A stretch of 64,000 bases of DNA from assembly GCF_035917975.1 (NCBI RefSeq), contig NZ_CP109130.1, positions 682,001 through 746,000 of the forward strand, read 5' to 3'. The position numbers and the translations under genes were made by a program. Of the stretch, positions 38,410-47,729 are shown in pieces (the first letter of the stretch is position 1; every line of letters starts with the position of its first letter). Source of the DNA: Streptosporangium sp. NBC_01756. Lineage in GTDB: Bacteria > Actinomycetota > Actinomycetes > Streptosporangiales > Streptosporangiaceae. The notes beneath the pieces were generated by a model that saw only the letters and a program-made list of their open reading frames with translations, had not been told where the DNA came from and searched no databases.

Positions 38410-40767
38410 TCAGGCCCCGGCGCCGCTGACCCGGTAGACGTCGTAGACGCCCGGGATGTTGCGCACGGCCTTCAGCACGTGTCCCAGATGCTTGGGGTCG
38501 CCCATCTCGAAGGTGAACTTGCTGATCGCCACCCGGTCCCTGGAGGTCGTCACCGACGCCGACAGGATGTTCACATGCTGGTCCGACAGGGTCCGGGTCA
38601 CGTCCGACAGCAGGCGCGGCCGGTCGAGCGCCTCGACCTGCAGGGCGACCAGGAACACCGAGTCGTCCCCGGCGGACCAGGCCACCTCGACCAGGCGGTC
38701 CGGCTCCGACTTCAGCTGCTCCACGTTGGGGCAGTTGGTGCGGTGCACCGAAACTCCGTGCCCGCGGGTGACGAACCCGATGATCTCGTCACCGGGCACC
38801 GGGGTGCAGCACCGCGACAGCCGGACCCACACGTCCGAGTCGCCCGCCACCACCACTCCGGCGCCGCCGCTGCCACGCGGACGGCCACGCACCTTCGTCG
38901 GCACCGCGGCCTCGGCGATGTCCTCCTCGGCGCCGTCCACCCCGCCGAGAGAGAGCACCAGCTTCTGCACGACCGCCTGAGCGGCGATGTGGCCCTCTCC
39001 AACGGCCGCGTAGAGCGCGGAGACGTCGGGGTAGCGCAGGTCCCTGGCAAGGGCCAGGAGGGACTCTCCGGACATCAGGCGCTGCAGGGGCAGGCCCTGC
39101 TTGCGCATGGCCCGGCCGATGGCCTCCTTGCCCGCCTCGATCGCGGTCTCACGGCGCTCCTTGGAGAACCACTGCCGGATCTTGTTGCGAGCCCTGCCGG
39201 ACTTGACGAACTTGAGCCAGTCACGCGACGGACCGGCGTCGGGCGACTTGGAGGTGAAGACCTCGACGGTGTCGCCGTTGCTCAGCCTCGACTCCAGCGG
39301 CACCAGGCGGCTGTTGACCCGGGCGCCGATGCAGCGGTGACCGACCTCGGTGTGCACGGCGTAGGCGAAGTCGACCGGGGTCGCCCCCTCCGGCAGGGCG
39401 ATCACCTGACCCCGCGGGGTGAAGACGTACACCTCCGAGACCGACAGGTCGAACCTGAGCGACTCCAGGAACTCCCCCGGATCGGCGGTCTCCTTCTGCC
39501 AGTCCAGGAGCTGGCGGAGCCACGCCATGTCACTGGCGGGCTTCAGCTTCGCGCCGGGAGAGCCGGAGGCGGTCATCTCCTCCTTGTACTTCCAGTGCGA
39601 GGCCACGCCGTACTCGGCCCTGTGGTGCATGCCGTGGGTGCGGATCTGCAGTTCCACCGGCTTGCCCTCGGGGCCGATGACCGTCGTGTGGAGCGACTGG
39701 TACATGTTGAACTTGGGCATCGCGATGTAGTCCTTGAACCGGCCGGGCACCGGGTTCCATCGCGCGTGGATCGTTCCGAGAGCGGCATAGCAGTCGCGGA
39801 CCGTGTCGACCAGCACCCGGATGCCGACGAGGTCGTAGATGTCGTCGAAGGCGACATCCCTGGCGATCATCTTCTGGTAGACCGAGTAGTAGTGCTTGGG
39901 GCGCCCCTTGACCACCGCTCGGATCTTGGCCTCACGCAGGTCGACGGAGACCTTCTCGATGACCTCCTGCAGGAACAGATCCCTGCGCGGGGCCCGCTCC
40001 GACACCATCCTGGCGATCTCGTCGTAGCGTTTGGGGTAGAGCATGGCGAACGCGAGGTCCTCCAGCTCCCACTTGATGGTGTTCATGCCCAGCCGGTGGG
40101 CGAGCGGCGCGAAGATCTCCAGCGTCTCGCGGGACTTCTGGTGCCGCTTGTGCTCGGGGAGGTAACGCATGGTGCGCATGTTGTGCAGCCGGTCGGCGAG
40201 CTTGATCACCAGCACCCGGATGTCGCGGGACATCGCCACGACCATCTTGCGCACGGTCTCGGCCTGCGCGGCGTCACCGAACTTGACCTTGTCGAGCTTG
40301 GTGACGCCGTCGACCAGCAGTGCGATGTTCTCGCCGAAGTCCGAACGGAGCTCGTCAAGACCGTAGGCGGTGTCCTCGACGGTGTCGTGCAGCAGCGCGG
40401 CGCACAGTGTCTCGTCGTCGGTGCCGAGCTCGGCCAGGATCGTCGCCACCGCCAGGGGGTGGGTGATGTAGGGATCGCCGCTTTTGCGCTTCTGATCGCG
40501 GTGATGATAGGCGGCCACATCATAGGCACGCTCGATCAGCCGCAGATCGGCTTTCGGATGGGTCGCCCTGACCGTCCGAAACATCGGCTCCAGCACCGGG
40601 TTCATGGCGCCACCCCATTGCCCCCCAAAACGTGCGAGCCTGCGCCTTACCGCTGGCTTCTCCTCGGCGGCTCCGGACATGGCGGAACCGGTATCGCCGG
40701 TCGGGACGGCCGCCACGGGACCGCCCCCATCGGCGGTCACGTCAGGAACGACCACATCACGGGGCAC
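38410..40767 (-). CDS. relA: Bifunctional (p)ppGpp synthetase/hydrolase
   Basis: RelA/SpoT (Rel) enzyme that makes and degrades the alarmone (p)ppGpp in the stringent response. 785 residues: HD hydrolase domain with LLHDTVEDT (His/Asp at 127-128), synthetase domain with [21 protein letters not shown] (343-363; the RxKD form of bifunctional enzymes), TGS domain (about 435-500, [25 protein letters not shown]), a zinc-finger region ([16 protein letters not shown]) and a C-terminal ACT domain. A poorly conserved 50-residue N-terminal extension is usual in actinomycetes. GTG start six bases after GAGGAG. It follows apt by 77 bp. Confidence 0.97.
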   Translation of the reverse strand: MPRDVVVPDVTADGGGPVAAVPTGDTGSAMSGAAEEKPAVRRRLARFGGQWGGAMNPVLEPMFRTVRATHPKADLRLIERAYDVAAYHHRDQKRKSGDPYITHPLAVATILAELGTDDETLCAALLHDTVEDTAYGLDELRSDFGENIALLVDGVTKLDKVKFGDAAQAETVRKMVVAMSRDIRVLVIKLADRLHNMRTMRYLPEHKRHQKSRETLEIFAPLAHRLGMNTIKWELEDLAFAMLYPKRYDEIARMVSERAPRRDLFLQEVIEKVSVDLREAKIRAVVKGRPKHYYSVYQKMIARDVAFDDIYDLVGIRVLVDTVRDCYAALGTIHARWNPVPGRFKDYIAMPKFNMYQSLHTTVIGPEGKPVELQIRTHGMHHRAEYGVASHWKYKEEMTASGSPGAKLKPASDMAWLRQLLDWQKETADPGEFLESLRFDLSVSEVYVFTPRGQVIALPEGATPVDFAYAVHTEVGHRCIGARVNSRLVPLESRLSNGDTVEVFTSKSPDAGPSRDWLKFVKSGRARNKIRQWFSKERRETAIEAGKEAIGRAMRKQGLPLQRLMSGESLLALARDLRYPDVSALYAAVGEGHIAAQAVVQKLVLSLGGVDGAEEDIAEAAVPTKVRGRPRGSGGAGVVVAGDSDVWVRLSRCCTPVPGDEIIGFVTRGHGVSVHRTNCPNVEQLKSEPDRLVEVAWSAGDDSVFLVALQVEALDRPRLLSDVTRTLSDQHVNILSASVTTSRDRVAISKFTFEMGDPKHLGHVLKAVRNIPGVYDVYRVSGAGA

Positions 40768-40844
40768 TCAGACTCCTCACATTCGAGTCCAGATCCCCCA
40801 AGTGTATCCAGACCGGCTTTAATGCGTACCCCGGTGGGGTGGTG

Positions 40845-41363
40845 TCAGACGATCACGAGGGAGTGCAGCTCGACGCCGTCCAGCCGTTCCCGCCCCTTGA
40901 GGGAGGCCAATTCCATGAGTACGGCGATGGCGACGACCTCGGCGCCCGCCCTGCGGACCAGCTCCACCGCCGCGCACGCCGTACCTCCGGTGGCGAGCAC
41001 GTCGTCGACGATCAGGACGCGATCTCCTGGGGCGAAGGCGTCCCGGTGGACCTCGATGGTGGCGGAGCCGTACTCCAGATCGTAGGACGCCTCAAGCGTC
41101 TCGGAAGGCAGTTTGCCTTTCTTGCGTACCGGAACGAACCCGGCTCCGGCCTTGCAGGCGGCCGGAGCGGCCAGGATGAAGCCCCGGGCCTCGATACCGA
41201 CGATCTTGTCAACCCGGTGGAGCCCGGCGAACTCGTCCACGACCGCGGCGAACGCGTACGGGTCGGCGAGCAACGGGGTGATGTCCTTGAACAACACGCC
41301 CTGCTGGGGGTAGTCGGGCACATCGCGGATCCGGTCGAGGATCAGCCGGCGCAGGTCGCTCAT
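40845..41363 (-). CDS. apt: Adenine phosphoribosyltransferase
   Basis: Salvages adenine to AMP using PRPP. 172 residues with VGIEARGFILAAPAA, VPVRKKGKLP and the PRPP-binding loop VLIVDDVLATGGTA. The ATG at 41363 has AAGGA upstream. A long open frame extends upstream into secF in a different frame and is not coding. It lies between the secF terminator and relA, the conserved secDF-apt-relA order, linking purine salvage with alarmone metabolism. Confidence 0.96.
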   Translation of the reverse strand: MSDLRRLILDRIRDVPDYPQQGVLFKDITPLLADPYAFAAVVDEFAGLHRVDKIVGIEARGFILAAPAACKAGAGFVPVRKKGKLPSETLEASYDLEYGSATIEVHRDAFAPGDRVLIVDDVLATGGTACAAVELVRRAGAEVVAIAVLMELASLKGRERLDGVELHSLVIV

Positions 41364-41383
41364 CGTCACATTCCTTAAGGAAA

Positions 41384-41419
41384 ACGCCTCCGTTCCCTCG
41401 GAAAAGGGAACGGAGGCGT
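41384..41419 (-). terminator. Terminator after secF
   Basis: A perfect 15-bp stem (41384-41398 with 41405-41419) and a 6-base loop lie 12 bases past the secF stop and about 20 bases before the apt start. On the minus strand the right arm is followed by TTTTCCTTAAGG, so it has a short T run. It would uncouple apt-relA from yajC-secDF. Confidence 0.82.
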
Positions 41420-41431
41420 GATCTGGTGGTG

Positions 41432-42478
41432 CTACTTCTTCTTGTTGCGCTTGTCGGCGTCGGAGGCCGTGCCGTTGGCGGCTCCCGCCGGGACCGGCTG
41501 CCGGGGGCTCTTGACCGCGGTCGCGGCCTTGCCGCCGGTGGCGGCGAGCCTGCGGGCGATCGCCTGGTAGCGCGGCTCGCGCTCCTTCAGCGTGACCAGC
41601 AGCGGCGTCGCCACGCAGAGCGAGGAGTACGTACCGACGAGCATGCCGACGAACAGGGCCAGCGACAGGTCCTTGAGGGTGCCGGCGCCGAACAGCGTGG
41701 TGCCGATGAACAGGATCGCCGCCACCGGCAGGATCGCCACCAAGGTGGTGTTCAGCGACCGGATCAGCGTGTGGTTCAGCGCGTTGTTGGCCGCCTGCGT
41801 GTAGGTCGTCTTGGAGGTCGTGCCGAGCTTGGCGGTGACCTCCTTGATCATGTCGAACACGACGACCGCGTCGTACAGCGAGTATCCGAGGATGGTCAGG
41901 AAGCCCAGCAGGGTCGCCGGGGTGACCTCGAAGCCGGACCACGCGTAGACGCCCGCGGTGATCACCAGGTCGTGCAGCAGCGCCACGATGGCGCCCAGCG
42001 CCATCTTCCACTCGAAGGCGACCGTCAGGTACAGGATGATCGCCAGCATGAAGACGATCAGGCCGATGATGGCCTTGTCGGCCACCTGGCCGCCCCAGGA
42101 GGCGCCGATCACCTGGAGGTTGACCTGGTTCTGCGGCAGGCCGAACCGGTCGGCGACCGCCTTCTGGACCGTGGTCACCTCCTCGGGCGGCAGGCTCTCG
42201 GTGGTGACCTGCCAGCCGTTGTTCGTCGTCTGCACGATGACCTGGTGAGCACCGGCGTCGCTGACGGTGCCGCGCACCTGCTCGATGTTGGCGGTCGGGG
42301 CCTTGAAGGAGAAGACCGAGCCGCCCTTGAACTCCACGCCCAGGTTCAGGCCGTTCAGCAGCAGACCGGCGATGGAGATCACTAGAAGGGCGGCGGAGAG
42401 GCCGTACCAGAGCTTCTTGCGCCCGACGAAGTCGACATCGACCTCGCCTCGGTACAGCCGGCGCGCGATGCCGGACAT
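41432..42478 (-). CDS. secF: Protein translocase subunit SecF
   Basis: Membrane partner of SecD that uses proton motive force to finish protein export through SecYEG. 348 residues with six membrane helices, GVEFKGGSVFSF near residue 48 at the start of the first periplasmic loop, and the conserved ILGYSLYDAVVVFDMIKE and GTLKDLSLALFVGMLVGTYSS. The ATG shares one base with the secD stop. The hydrophilic C-terminus ends in a Lys/Asn-rich tail. Confidence 0.96.
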   Translation of the reverse strand: MSGIARRLYRGEVDVDFVGRKKLWYGLSAALLVISIAGLLLNGLNLGVEFKGGSVFSFKAPTANIEQVRGTVSDAGAHQVIVQTTNNGWQVTTESLPPEEVTTVQKAVADRFGLPQNQVNLQVIGASWGGQVADKAIIGLIVFMLAIILYLTVAFEWKMALGAIVALLHDLVITAGVYAWSGFEVTPATLLGFLTILGYSLYDAVVVFDMIKEVTAKLGTTSKTTYTQAANNALNHTLIRSLNTTLVAILPVAAILFIGTTLFGAGTLKDLSLALFVGMLVGTYSSLCVATPLLVTLKEREPRYQAIARRLAATGGKAATAVKSPRQPVPAGAANGTASDADKRNKKK

Positions 42479-44286
42479 CAGGCCTCCTGCGGAACGGTCG
42501 TGGAGCCGACGGGGCTCTGGCTCATGCGCTCGGCGTCGAGGCCGGAGAGCTTGTGGCCCTTGGCGAAGAACTTCCGCTTGGCGAGCAGGGCCACGAACGG
42601 CTTGGTGAACATGAACACCACTGCGATGTCGATGAGCGTGGTCAGGCCCATCGCGAACGCGAATCCGGCCACACCGCCGACCGCCAGGAAGTAGAGCACC
42701 ACGGCGGCGATGAACATGACGGCGTCCGCGATCAGGATCGTCCGCCGGGCACGGACCCAGGCGACCTCGACGGCCGTCCGCAGTGAGCGGCGCCCCTCCT
42801 TCATCTCGTCACGGATGCGTTCGAAGTAGACGATGAACGAGTCCGCGGTGATGCCGATCGAGACGATCAGACCGATGATGTGCGACAGCGACAGGCGGAA
42901 GCCCGCGAACTCGCTGAGGATCACCACCGACTCATAGGTCAGGATCGTGGCGACCACGAGGCTCAGCACCGAGACGATGCCCAGCCCCCGGTAGTAGAGC
43001 ATCGAGTAGATGAGCACCAGGGCGAGGCCGATCGCGCCGGCGATCAGACCGCCGCGGAGCTGGTCGGCGCCCAGGGTGGAGGAGACCTCGTTGATGGAGC
43101 TCTTCTCGAACTTCAGCGGCAGCGCGCCGAACTTGAGCTGGCTGGCCAGCTCGTCGGCGGTCACCTGGGTGAAGCTGCCGGAGATCTGCGCCCGGCCGCC
43201 GGTGATCGGCTCCTGGATGACCGGCGCGGAGATCACCACGCCGTCCAGGACCATGGCGACCTGGTTGCGCGGCGCCTGCGAGTTGAAGGCGGTGGTGGTG
43301 ATCTTCGACCACTGGTCCGGGCCCTGACCCTTGAAGGAGAGCTGGACGAGCCACTCTCCGGTGGTCGGGTCCACGCCGGAGGACGCGGTGTCGATCGCGC
43401 TGCCGGTCACGGCCGCCTTGTCGAGCACGTATTTGGCGCTGCCGTCCTGGCTGCAGGCAACGAACTGCTTGGCGGGGTCGTCCTGGGCGCCCTGGCCCTT
43501 GTGCTTGGCGCAGTCGATCGCCTCGAACTGCTTGAGCACCGCCGGGTCGATGCCGGTGGTGTCCACACCCGCCATCGGGTCGTCGGCCGGGGTCGTCGGC
43601 TGCGCCGACGGAGCGGCGCTCTGGCTCGGCGTGGCGGACGGGGGCGCGTTCTTGGCCTCGTTCTTCTTGCCCGCGCCGTTCTGATCGGCACCGTTCTTGA
43701 CGGGCCTGTCCGAGGGGGCGGCCGTGGCCCCCGGGCTCGGGTTGGTGAGCGCGGAGGAGAGGGCGCGACCGGCGGGCGAGGCGCTCGGGCTCGGCGTGAC
43801 CGTCTGCGACGGCTTGGGTGCCTTGGAGTTCTGCTTACCGGTGGCCGTGGGTGAGGCCGCCGGCGTCGGCGCCTCGGTGGGCAGCTGGCCCGGAGGCGGG
43901 GGCGACCCGGCCGTGACCGCCAGCACCTGGCGGAATCGCAGCTCCGCGGTCGTGCCGACCAGCTTGACGACTTCCTCCTGGCCTACTCCGGGGACGGAGA
44001 TGACGATGTTGTCACCGGATTTGGCGACCTCGGCGTCGGAGATTCCGCTGCCGTTCACCCGGTTGCGGATGATGCCCACCGCCAGGTTGAGGCTCTCCTC
44101 GGTGGGAGCACTGCCGTTCGGCGTAACGGGCTGCAGCGTCACTGTCGTGCCGCCGGCGAGGTCGAGGCCATATTCCGGGGTGAATGCCCTGTTCAGGAAC
44201 ATCACCCCGCCCATGGCGAGAATAATCACCAGAAGCACCAGGAGCATGCGCCCCGGTCGGTTCTGGCCGCTGGTCGGTCGGGCCAC
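42478..44286 (-). CDS. secD: Protein translocase subunit SecD with long disordered insert
   Basis: Six-helix exporter subunit, 602 residues. First helix about 13-31, YGLDLAGGTTVTLQP and IIRNRVNGSGISDAEVAKSGDNIVISVPG in the P1 region, then, after VGTTAELRFRQVL, an insert at about 127-238 of almost pure Pro/Ser/Thr/Ala/Lys. The conserved second half has LVLIYSMLYYRGLGIVSVLSLV and GLIVSIGITADSFIVYFERIRDE. The GTG at 44286 is weakly supported by a ribosome site; no better start precedes the first helix. It lies 47 bp after yajC. Confidence 0.94.
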   Translation of the reverse strand: MARPTSGQNRPGRMLLVLLVIILAMGGVMFLNRAFTPEYGLDLAGGTTVTLQPVTPNGSAPTEESLNLAVGIIRNRVNGSGISDAEVAKSGDNIVISVPGVGQEEVVKLVGTTAELRFRQVLAVTAGSPPPPGQLPTEAPTPAASPTATGKQNSKAPKPSQTVTPSPSASPAGRALSSALTNPSPGATAAPSDRPVKNGADQNGAGKKNEAKNAPPSATPSQSAAPSAQPTTPADDPMAGVDTTGIDPAVLKQFEAIDCAKHKGQGAQDDPAKQFVACSQDGSAKYVLDKAAVTGSAIDTASSGVDPTTGEWLVQLSFKGQGPDQWSKITTTAFNSQAPRNQVAMVLDGVVISAPVIQEPITGGRAQISGSFTQVTADELASQLKFGALPLKFEKSSINEVSSTLGADQLRGGLIAGAIGLALVLIYSMLYYRGLGIVSVLSLVVATILTYESVVILSEFAGFRLSLSHIIGLIVSIGITADSFIVYFERIRDEMKEGRRSLRTAVEVAWVRARRTILIADAVMFIAAVVLYFLAVGGVAGFAFAMGLTTLIDIAVVFMFTKPFVALLAKRKFFAKGHKLSGLDAERMSQSPVGSTTVPQEA

Positions 44287-44333
44287 TGGTCGTCAGTTCT
44301 TTCGGCTATAGGGGTGGTCGGTGGGCCTGGTCG

Positions 44334-44702
44334 TCACTTCTTCGACGAGTCCTGGTCCTCACCGTACGGCTTGACGCTCTCCACCACATTGTCGTCCACA
44401 ACGTCGGCGGACTTGACATCCTCGTCCTCGACACCGTCGACCGGGGTCAGCACGCGACCGATCGCAGCCTTGATCCAACGGGTCTCGACACCGGGTGCGA
44501 TCTCCAGGATCACGTCGTCGGCGTCGATCGCCACCACGGTCGCGAAAAGACCGGTCGTGGTCATGATGCGCGTCCCGGGGGCCAGGGAGTTCTGCATCTG
44601 GGCCTGCTCCTGCTGCCGCTTACGCTGCGGCCGGATGAGCAGGAAGTAGAACACCACGACCATCAGAGCGATCATGATAAGGCTCGAATAGTTGCCGCCC
44701 AT
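44334..44702 (-). CDS. yajC: Preprotein translocase subunit YajC
   Basis: Small single-span protein of the SecDF-YajC complex. 122 residues: membrane helix SSLIMIALMVVVFYFLLIRPQRKR with the hallmark FYFLLIRPQRKR, then a cytoplasmic beta-rich domain (GTRIMTTTGLFATVVAIDADDVILEIAPG). The tail is acidic. ATG with AAGGAG upstream. The 225-bp gap before ruvB probably carries the promoter for yajC-secDF; no clear -35/-10 pair could be fixed. Confidence 0.96.
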   Translation of the reverse strand: MGGNYSSLIMIALMVVVFYFLLIRPQRKRQQEQAQMQNSLAPGTRIMTTTGLFATVVAIDADDVILEIAPGVETRWIKAAIGRVLTPVDGVEDEDVKSADVVDDNVVESVKPYGEDQDSSKK

Positions 44703-44927
44703 GGGGCCGCTCCTTACGCTTTGGAATGACCGGCCTGACGCCGGACGTCGTATACGGCACGCCGCTCAGCACGTCAGCCTACACAGCCAGCCAGGCCACG
44801 GAGTTTAGGCGAGCTGTTAGGAACGCGGCAACGAGGTCACGAACTGGCGCGCGGGGAAGTTCCCATTTCGATACCGTTGTCACCGATCTGTGATCAACGC
44901 CGTACGGTTTCCCTACCTGAACCAACG

Positions 44928-45986
44928 TCACGCATGACCCAGATCATCCTCAAGATCGGGGATCATCGAGGCGCCGAACGCGTCCGGCGGCGGCGTCAGC
45001 CCCAGATGGACCCAGGCGGCGGCGGTCGCGACCCGGCCCCGGGGGGTCCGCGCCAGCAGGCCCTGGCGGACCAGGAACGGCTCCGCGACCACCTCGACCG
45101 TCTCCGGCTCCTCCCCCACCGCGACGGCCAGTGTGGACAGCCCCACCGGACCGCCCCCGAACTTGCGCAGCAGCGCCCCGAGCACCGCCCGGTCCAGCCG
45201 GTCCAGTCCCTCGGCGTCGACCTCGTAGAGGTTGAGGGCCGCCGAGGCGACGTCCTTGGTGACCACCCCGTCGGCCCGCACTTCGGCGAAGTCACGGACC
45301 CGGCGCAGCAGCCGGTTGGCGATGCGGGGTGTGCCCCGTGACCGCCCGGCGATCTCGTGCGCCGCGTCGCCCGGAAGCTCCAGGCCGAGCAGCCGCGAGG
45401 AGCGGCGCAGCACCTGTTCGAGCTCGGCCACGTCGTAGAAGTCCATGTGCGCGACGAAGCCGAACCGGTCGCGGAGCGGTGCGGGCAGCAGCCCGGCCCT
45501 GGTCGTGGCGCCCACCAGGGTGAACGGCGCGACCTCCAGCGGGATGGCGGTCGCCCCCGGCCCCTTGCCCACCACGATGTCCACCCGGAAGTCCTCCATC
45601 GCGAGATAGAGCATCTCCTCCGCGGGACGGGCCATCCGGTGGATCTCGTCGATGAAGAGGACCTCTCCCTCCGAGAGGGTCGACAGGATCGCCGCCAGAT
45701 CACCCGCCCGCTCCAGCGCGGGCCCGGAGGTGATCCGGAGCGGGACGGACAGCTCCGTCGCGATGATCATGGAGAGGGTCGTCTTGCCGAGGCCGGGCCC
45801 GCCGCTCATCAGCACGTGGTCCGGTGGCCGGTTGCGTCGCAGCGCGCTCTGCAGCACCAGGGACAGCTGCTCGCGCACGCGCGCCTGGCCGATGAACTCC
45901 TCCAGCCGCTTGGGGCGCAGCGCCGCCTCGATCAGCCGCTCGTCGCCCTCGGCGTCCGGCGCCACCAGATCCCGTTCGAAGCTCAC
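44928..45986 (-). CDS. ruvB: Holliday junction branch migration ATPase RuvB
   Basis: Hexameric AAA+ motor that drives branch migration with RuvA. 352 residues: [12 protein letters not shown], Walker [10 protein letters not shown] at about 62-70, Walker B FIDEIHRM, sensor [18 protein letters not shown] and the C-terminal winged helix ([10 protein letters not shown]). Last gene of ruvC-ruvA-ruvB. GTG start with GAGGA upstream. It is separated from ruvA by a 142-bp G/C-rich spacer without a gene. Confidence 0.97.
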   Translation of the reverse strand: MSFERDLVAPDAEGDERLIEAALRPKRLEEFIGQARVREQLSLVLQSALRRNRPPDHVLMSGGPGLGKTTLSMIIATELSVPLRITSGPALERAGDLAAILSTLSEGEVLFIDEIHRMARPAEEMLYLAMEDFRVDIVVGKGPGATAIPLEVAPFTLVGATTRAGLLPAPLRDRFGFVAHMDFYDVAELEQVLRRSSRLLGLELPGDAAHEIAGRSRGTPRIANRLLRRVRDFAEVRADGVVTKDVASAALNLYEVDAEGLDRLDRAVLGALLRKFGGGPVGLSTLAVAVGEEPETVEVVAEPFLVRQGLLARTPRGRVATAAAWVHLGLTPPPDAFGASMIPDLEDDLGHA

Positions 45987-46128
45987 GCCGGTCCGTCCTC
46001 ACTCCTGCGGACGGCTCCGCGCCCGTCTCGGCTCTGCGCGCCCCCGCGAGGGGCTTCCGTCTCCGTGCCCGAGCGAGAGGCCCCGGTCTCGGCGCGGCCG
46101 TCGGGGAACCGCATCGTGGAGTGCCCCC

Positions 46129-46749
46129 TCACCGGACGCTCAGCGCGCGGAGCGCGGCCTTGAGCAGCGCCGCCACCTGCGGAGAGCGGCCCTGCGCCAC
46201 CTCGGCGTCGGCCTGGGGGGCGACGCCGGCGACCGCCTCGTCGGCGTCCCTCGCCGAGTAGCCGAGCCCCACCAGGCCGGAGTGGACCTGATCCCGCCAG
46301 GCGGGCACGGCCGCGCCGCCGTTGAGGGCGGCGTTGACGGCCTGGTCGGGCGTGCCGAGCTTGTCCTTGAGGTCGACGATGATCCGCTGAGCCCCCTTGG
46401 GACCGACCCCGGGCACCCTGGTCAGCGCCTTCACGTCGGCGCTCGCCACGGCCATCCGGAGCGCGTTGGGGGTGTGGACGGCCAGCATCGCCAGAGCGAC
46501 CTTGGGGCCGACCCCGTTGGCCGTCTGCAGCATCTCGAAGACGCCGCGCTCGTCGTCACCGGCGAAGCCGAACAGCGTCAGCGACTCCTCCCGGACCACG
46601 AGCGAGGTGGCCAGCCGGGCCTCCTCACCGACCCGGAGCGTCGCCAGCGTGCCCGGCGTGCAGTGGACCAGCATGCCCACCCCGCCGACCTCGACCACCG
46701 CGCCGTCGGGCGCGATCGCGGCCACCCGCCCCCGCACCGAGGCGATCAT
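46129..46749 (-). CDS. ruvA: Holliday junction DNA helicase subunit RuvA
   Basis: Tetrameric protein that recognises four-way junctions and loads RuvB. 206 residues: N-terminal OB fold ([25 protein letters not shown]), two helix-hairpin-helix motifs ([32 protein letters not shown]) and a C-terminal domain for RuvB binding ([16 protein letters not shown]). The ATG overlaps the ruvC stop by four bases. The same frame stays open further upstream inside ruvC but is not coding. Confidence 0.96.
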   Translation of the reverse strand: MIASVRGRVAAIAPDGAVVEVGGVGMLVHCTPGTLATLRVGEEARLATSLVVREESLTLFGFAGDDERGVFEMLQTANGVGPKVALAMLAVHTPNALRMAVASADVKALTRVPGVGPKGAQRIIVDLKDKLGTPDQAVNAALNGGAAVPAWRDQVHSGLVGLGYSARDADEAVAGVAPQADAEVAQGRSPQVAALLKAALRALSVR

Positions 46750-47348
46750 TGTGTGCTTCCCTTCGAATATCCGGCCCGGCCCCGCCCCCGGAAGTAGGCG
46801 GCGGCGGTCGTCCCCGGTCCGGTCTTGGTCCTGGCCAGTGCCTCGGCCAGCCGGTTCTGCGCGCCGCCCCGCCACACGTGGCAGATCGCCAGTGCCAGCG
46901 CGTCGGCGGCGTCGGCGGGCTTGGGCATGGCGTCCAGCCGGAGCAGCCGGGTCACCATGGTCCCCACCTGCTGCTTGTCGGCCGTGCCACTGCCGGTGAT
47001 CGCCGCCTTGACCTCGGACGGCGTGTGCAACGCCACCGGCAGCCCCCGGCGGGACGCGCACAGGATCGCCACGGCGGACGCCTGCGCGGTGCCCATCACG
47101 GTCCTGAGGTTGTGCTGGGCGAAGACCCGCTCCACGGCCACCGCGTCGGGCTCGACCTCGTCGAGCCACTGCTCGATGCCCGCCTCGATCGCCACCAGCC
47201 TGGCTCCGATCTCGTCGTCGGCCGGGGTCCGGACGACCCCGACCTTGACGAGGCTCAGCGGCGCCCCGGGCCGCCCCTCGACCGCCCCGAGCCCGCACCG
47301 GGTCAGCCCCGGATCGACCCCCATCACCCGCAGCTCGGGCAACCGCAC
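46746..47348 (-). CDS. ruvC: Holliday junction resolvase RuvC
   Basis: Endonuclease that cuts Holliday junctions symmetrically. 200 residues with the four acidic catalytic positions in place: [12 protein letters not shown] (Asp), [10 protein letters not shown] (Glu), and [12 protein letters not shown] (two Asp near residue 145). I chose the GTG at 47348, seven bases after GGAGG, over a GTG two codons earlier that would sit too close to the site. First gene of ruvC-ruvA-ruvB. Confidence 0.96.
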   Translation of the reverse strand: MRLPELRVMGVDPGLTRCGLGAVEGRPGAPLSLVKVGVVRTPADDEIGARLVAIEAGIEQWLDEVEPDAVAVERVFAQHNLRTVMGTAQASAVAILCASRRGLPVALHTPSEVKAAITGSGTADKQQVGTMVTRLLRLDAMPKPADAADALALAICHVWRGGAQNRLAEALARTKTGPGTTAAAYFRGRGRAGYSKGSTQ

Positions 47349-47709
47349 CGACACGCCTCCGCTCGCCGAACACCTGTTCGGTGCCCGACTCTACCGCGTG
47401 AGAGCACCTCACGCACGGCTGCCCGCGCCACCGTCCGGAAGATGGCCGGGCAGGTACGGCCGGCCTGGAATCCGGCGTCGAGACGCCGGCGCCGGCCGTG
47501 GCGGGACATCCTCAGGCCGACGGATGGACCCCCTGTGCCGACCGGTCCCAAGGAGCCGCCCGGCAGGGGAACGGCGCTCCTTATAAGCACTGGGCCTCGT
47601 AAGCACTGAGCCTGGTAAGCGCCGGGCCTGGTACGCACTGGGTACGCACCGGGCCTGGTAAGCGCCGGGCCGCCCGTAGGCGCTGGGCCGCCCGCAAGCA
47701 CCGGACCGC
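47349..47709. other. 361-bp intergenic region with tandem repeat
   Basis: From 47349 to about 47581 I see only ruvC promoter sequence and GC-rich DNA without a supportable gene. From 47582 onward lies a degenerate tandem repeat described separately. Open frames on both strands here are short, repeat-derived and have no protein-like composition. Confidence 0.6.
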
Positions 47710-47729
47710 CTACAGGTGCTGGGCCGCCG
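47582..47729. repeat. Degenerate 16-18 bp tandem repeat downstream of the antiporter gene
   Basis: About nine imperfect copies of a unit like GTAAGCGCCGGGCCTG run head to tail: units start near 47582, 47599, 47615, 47631, 47642, 47658, 47676, 47694 and 47712. The first units end in CCTG (16-bp spacing), the later ones in CCGCCC (18-bp spacing), and one is shortened to 11 bp. The last unit covers the final codons and stop of the antiporter gene (47710-47712). It looks like slipped-strand expansion in a 3' untranslated region. Confidence 0.8.
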
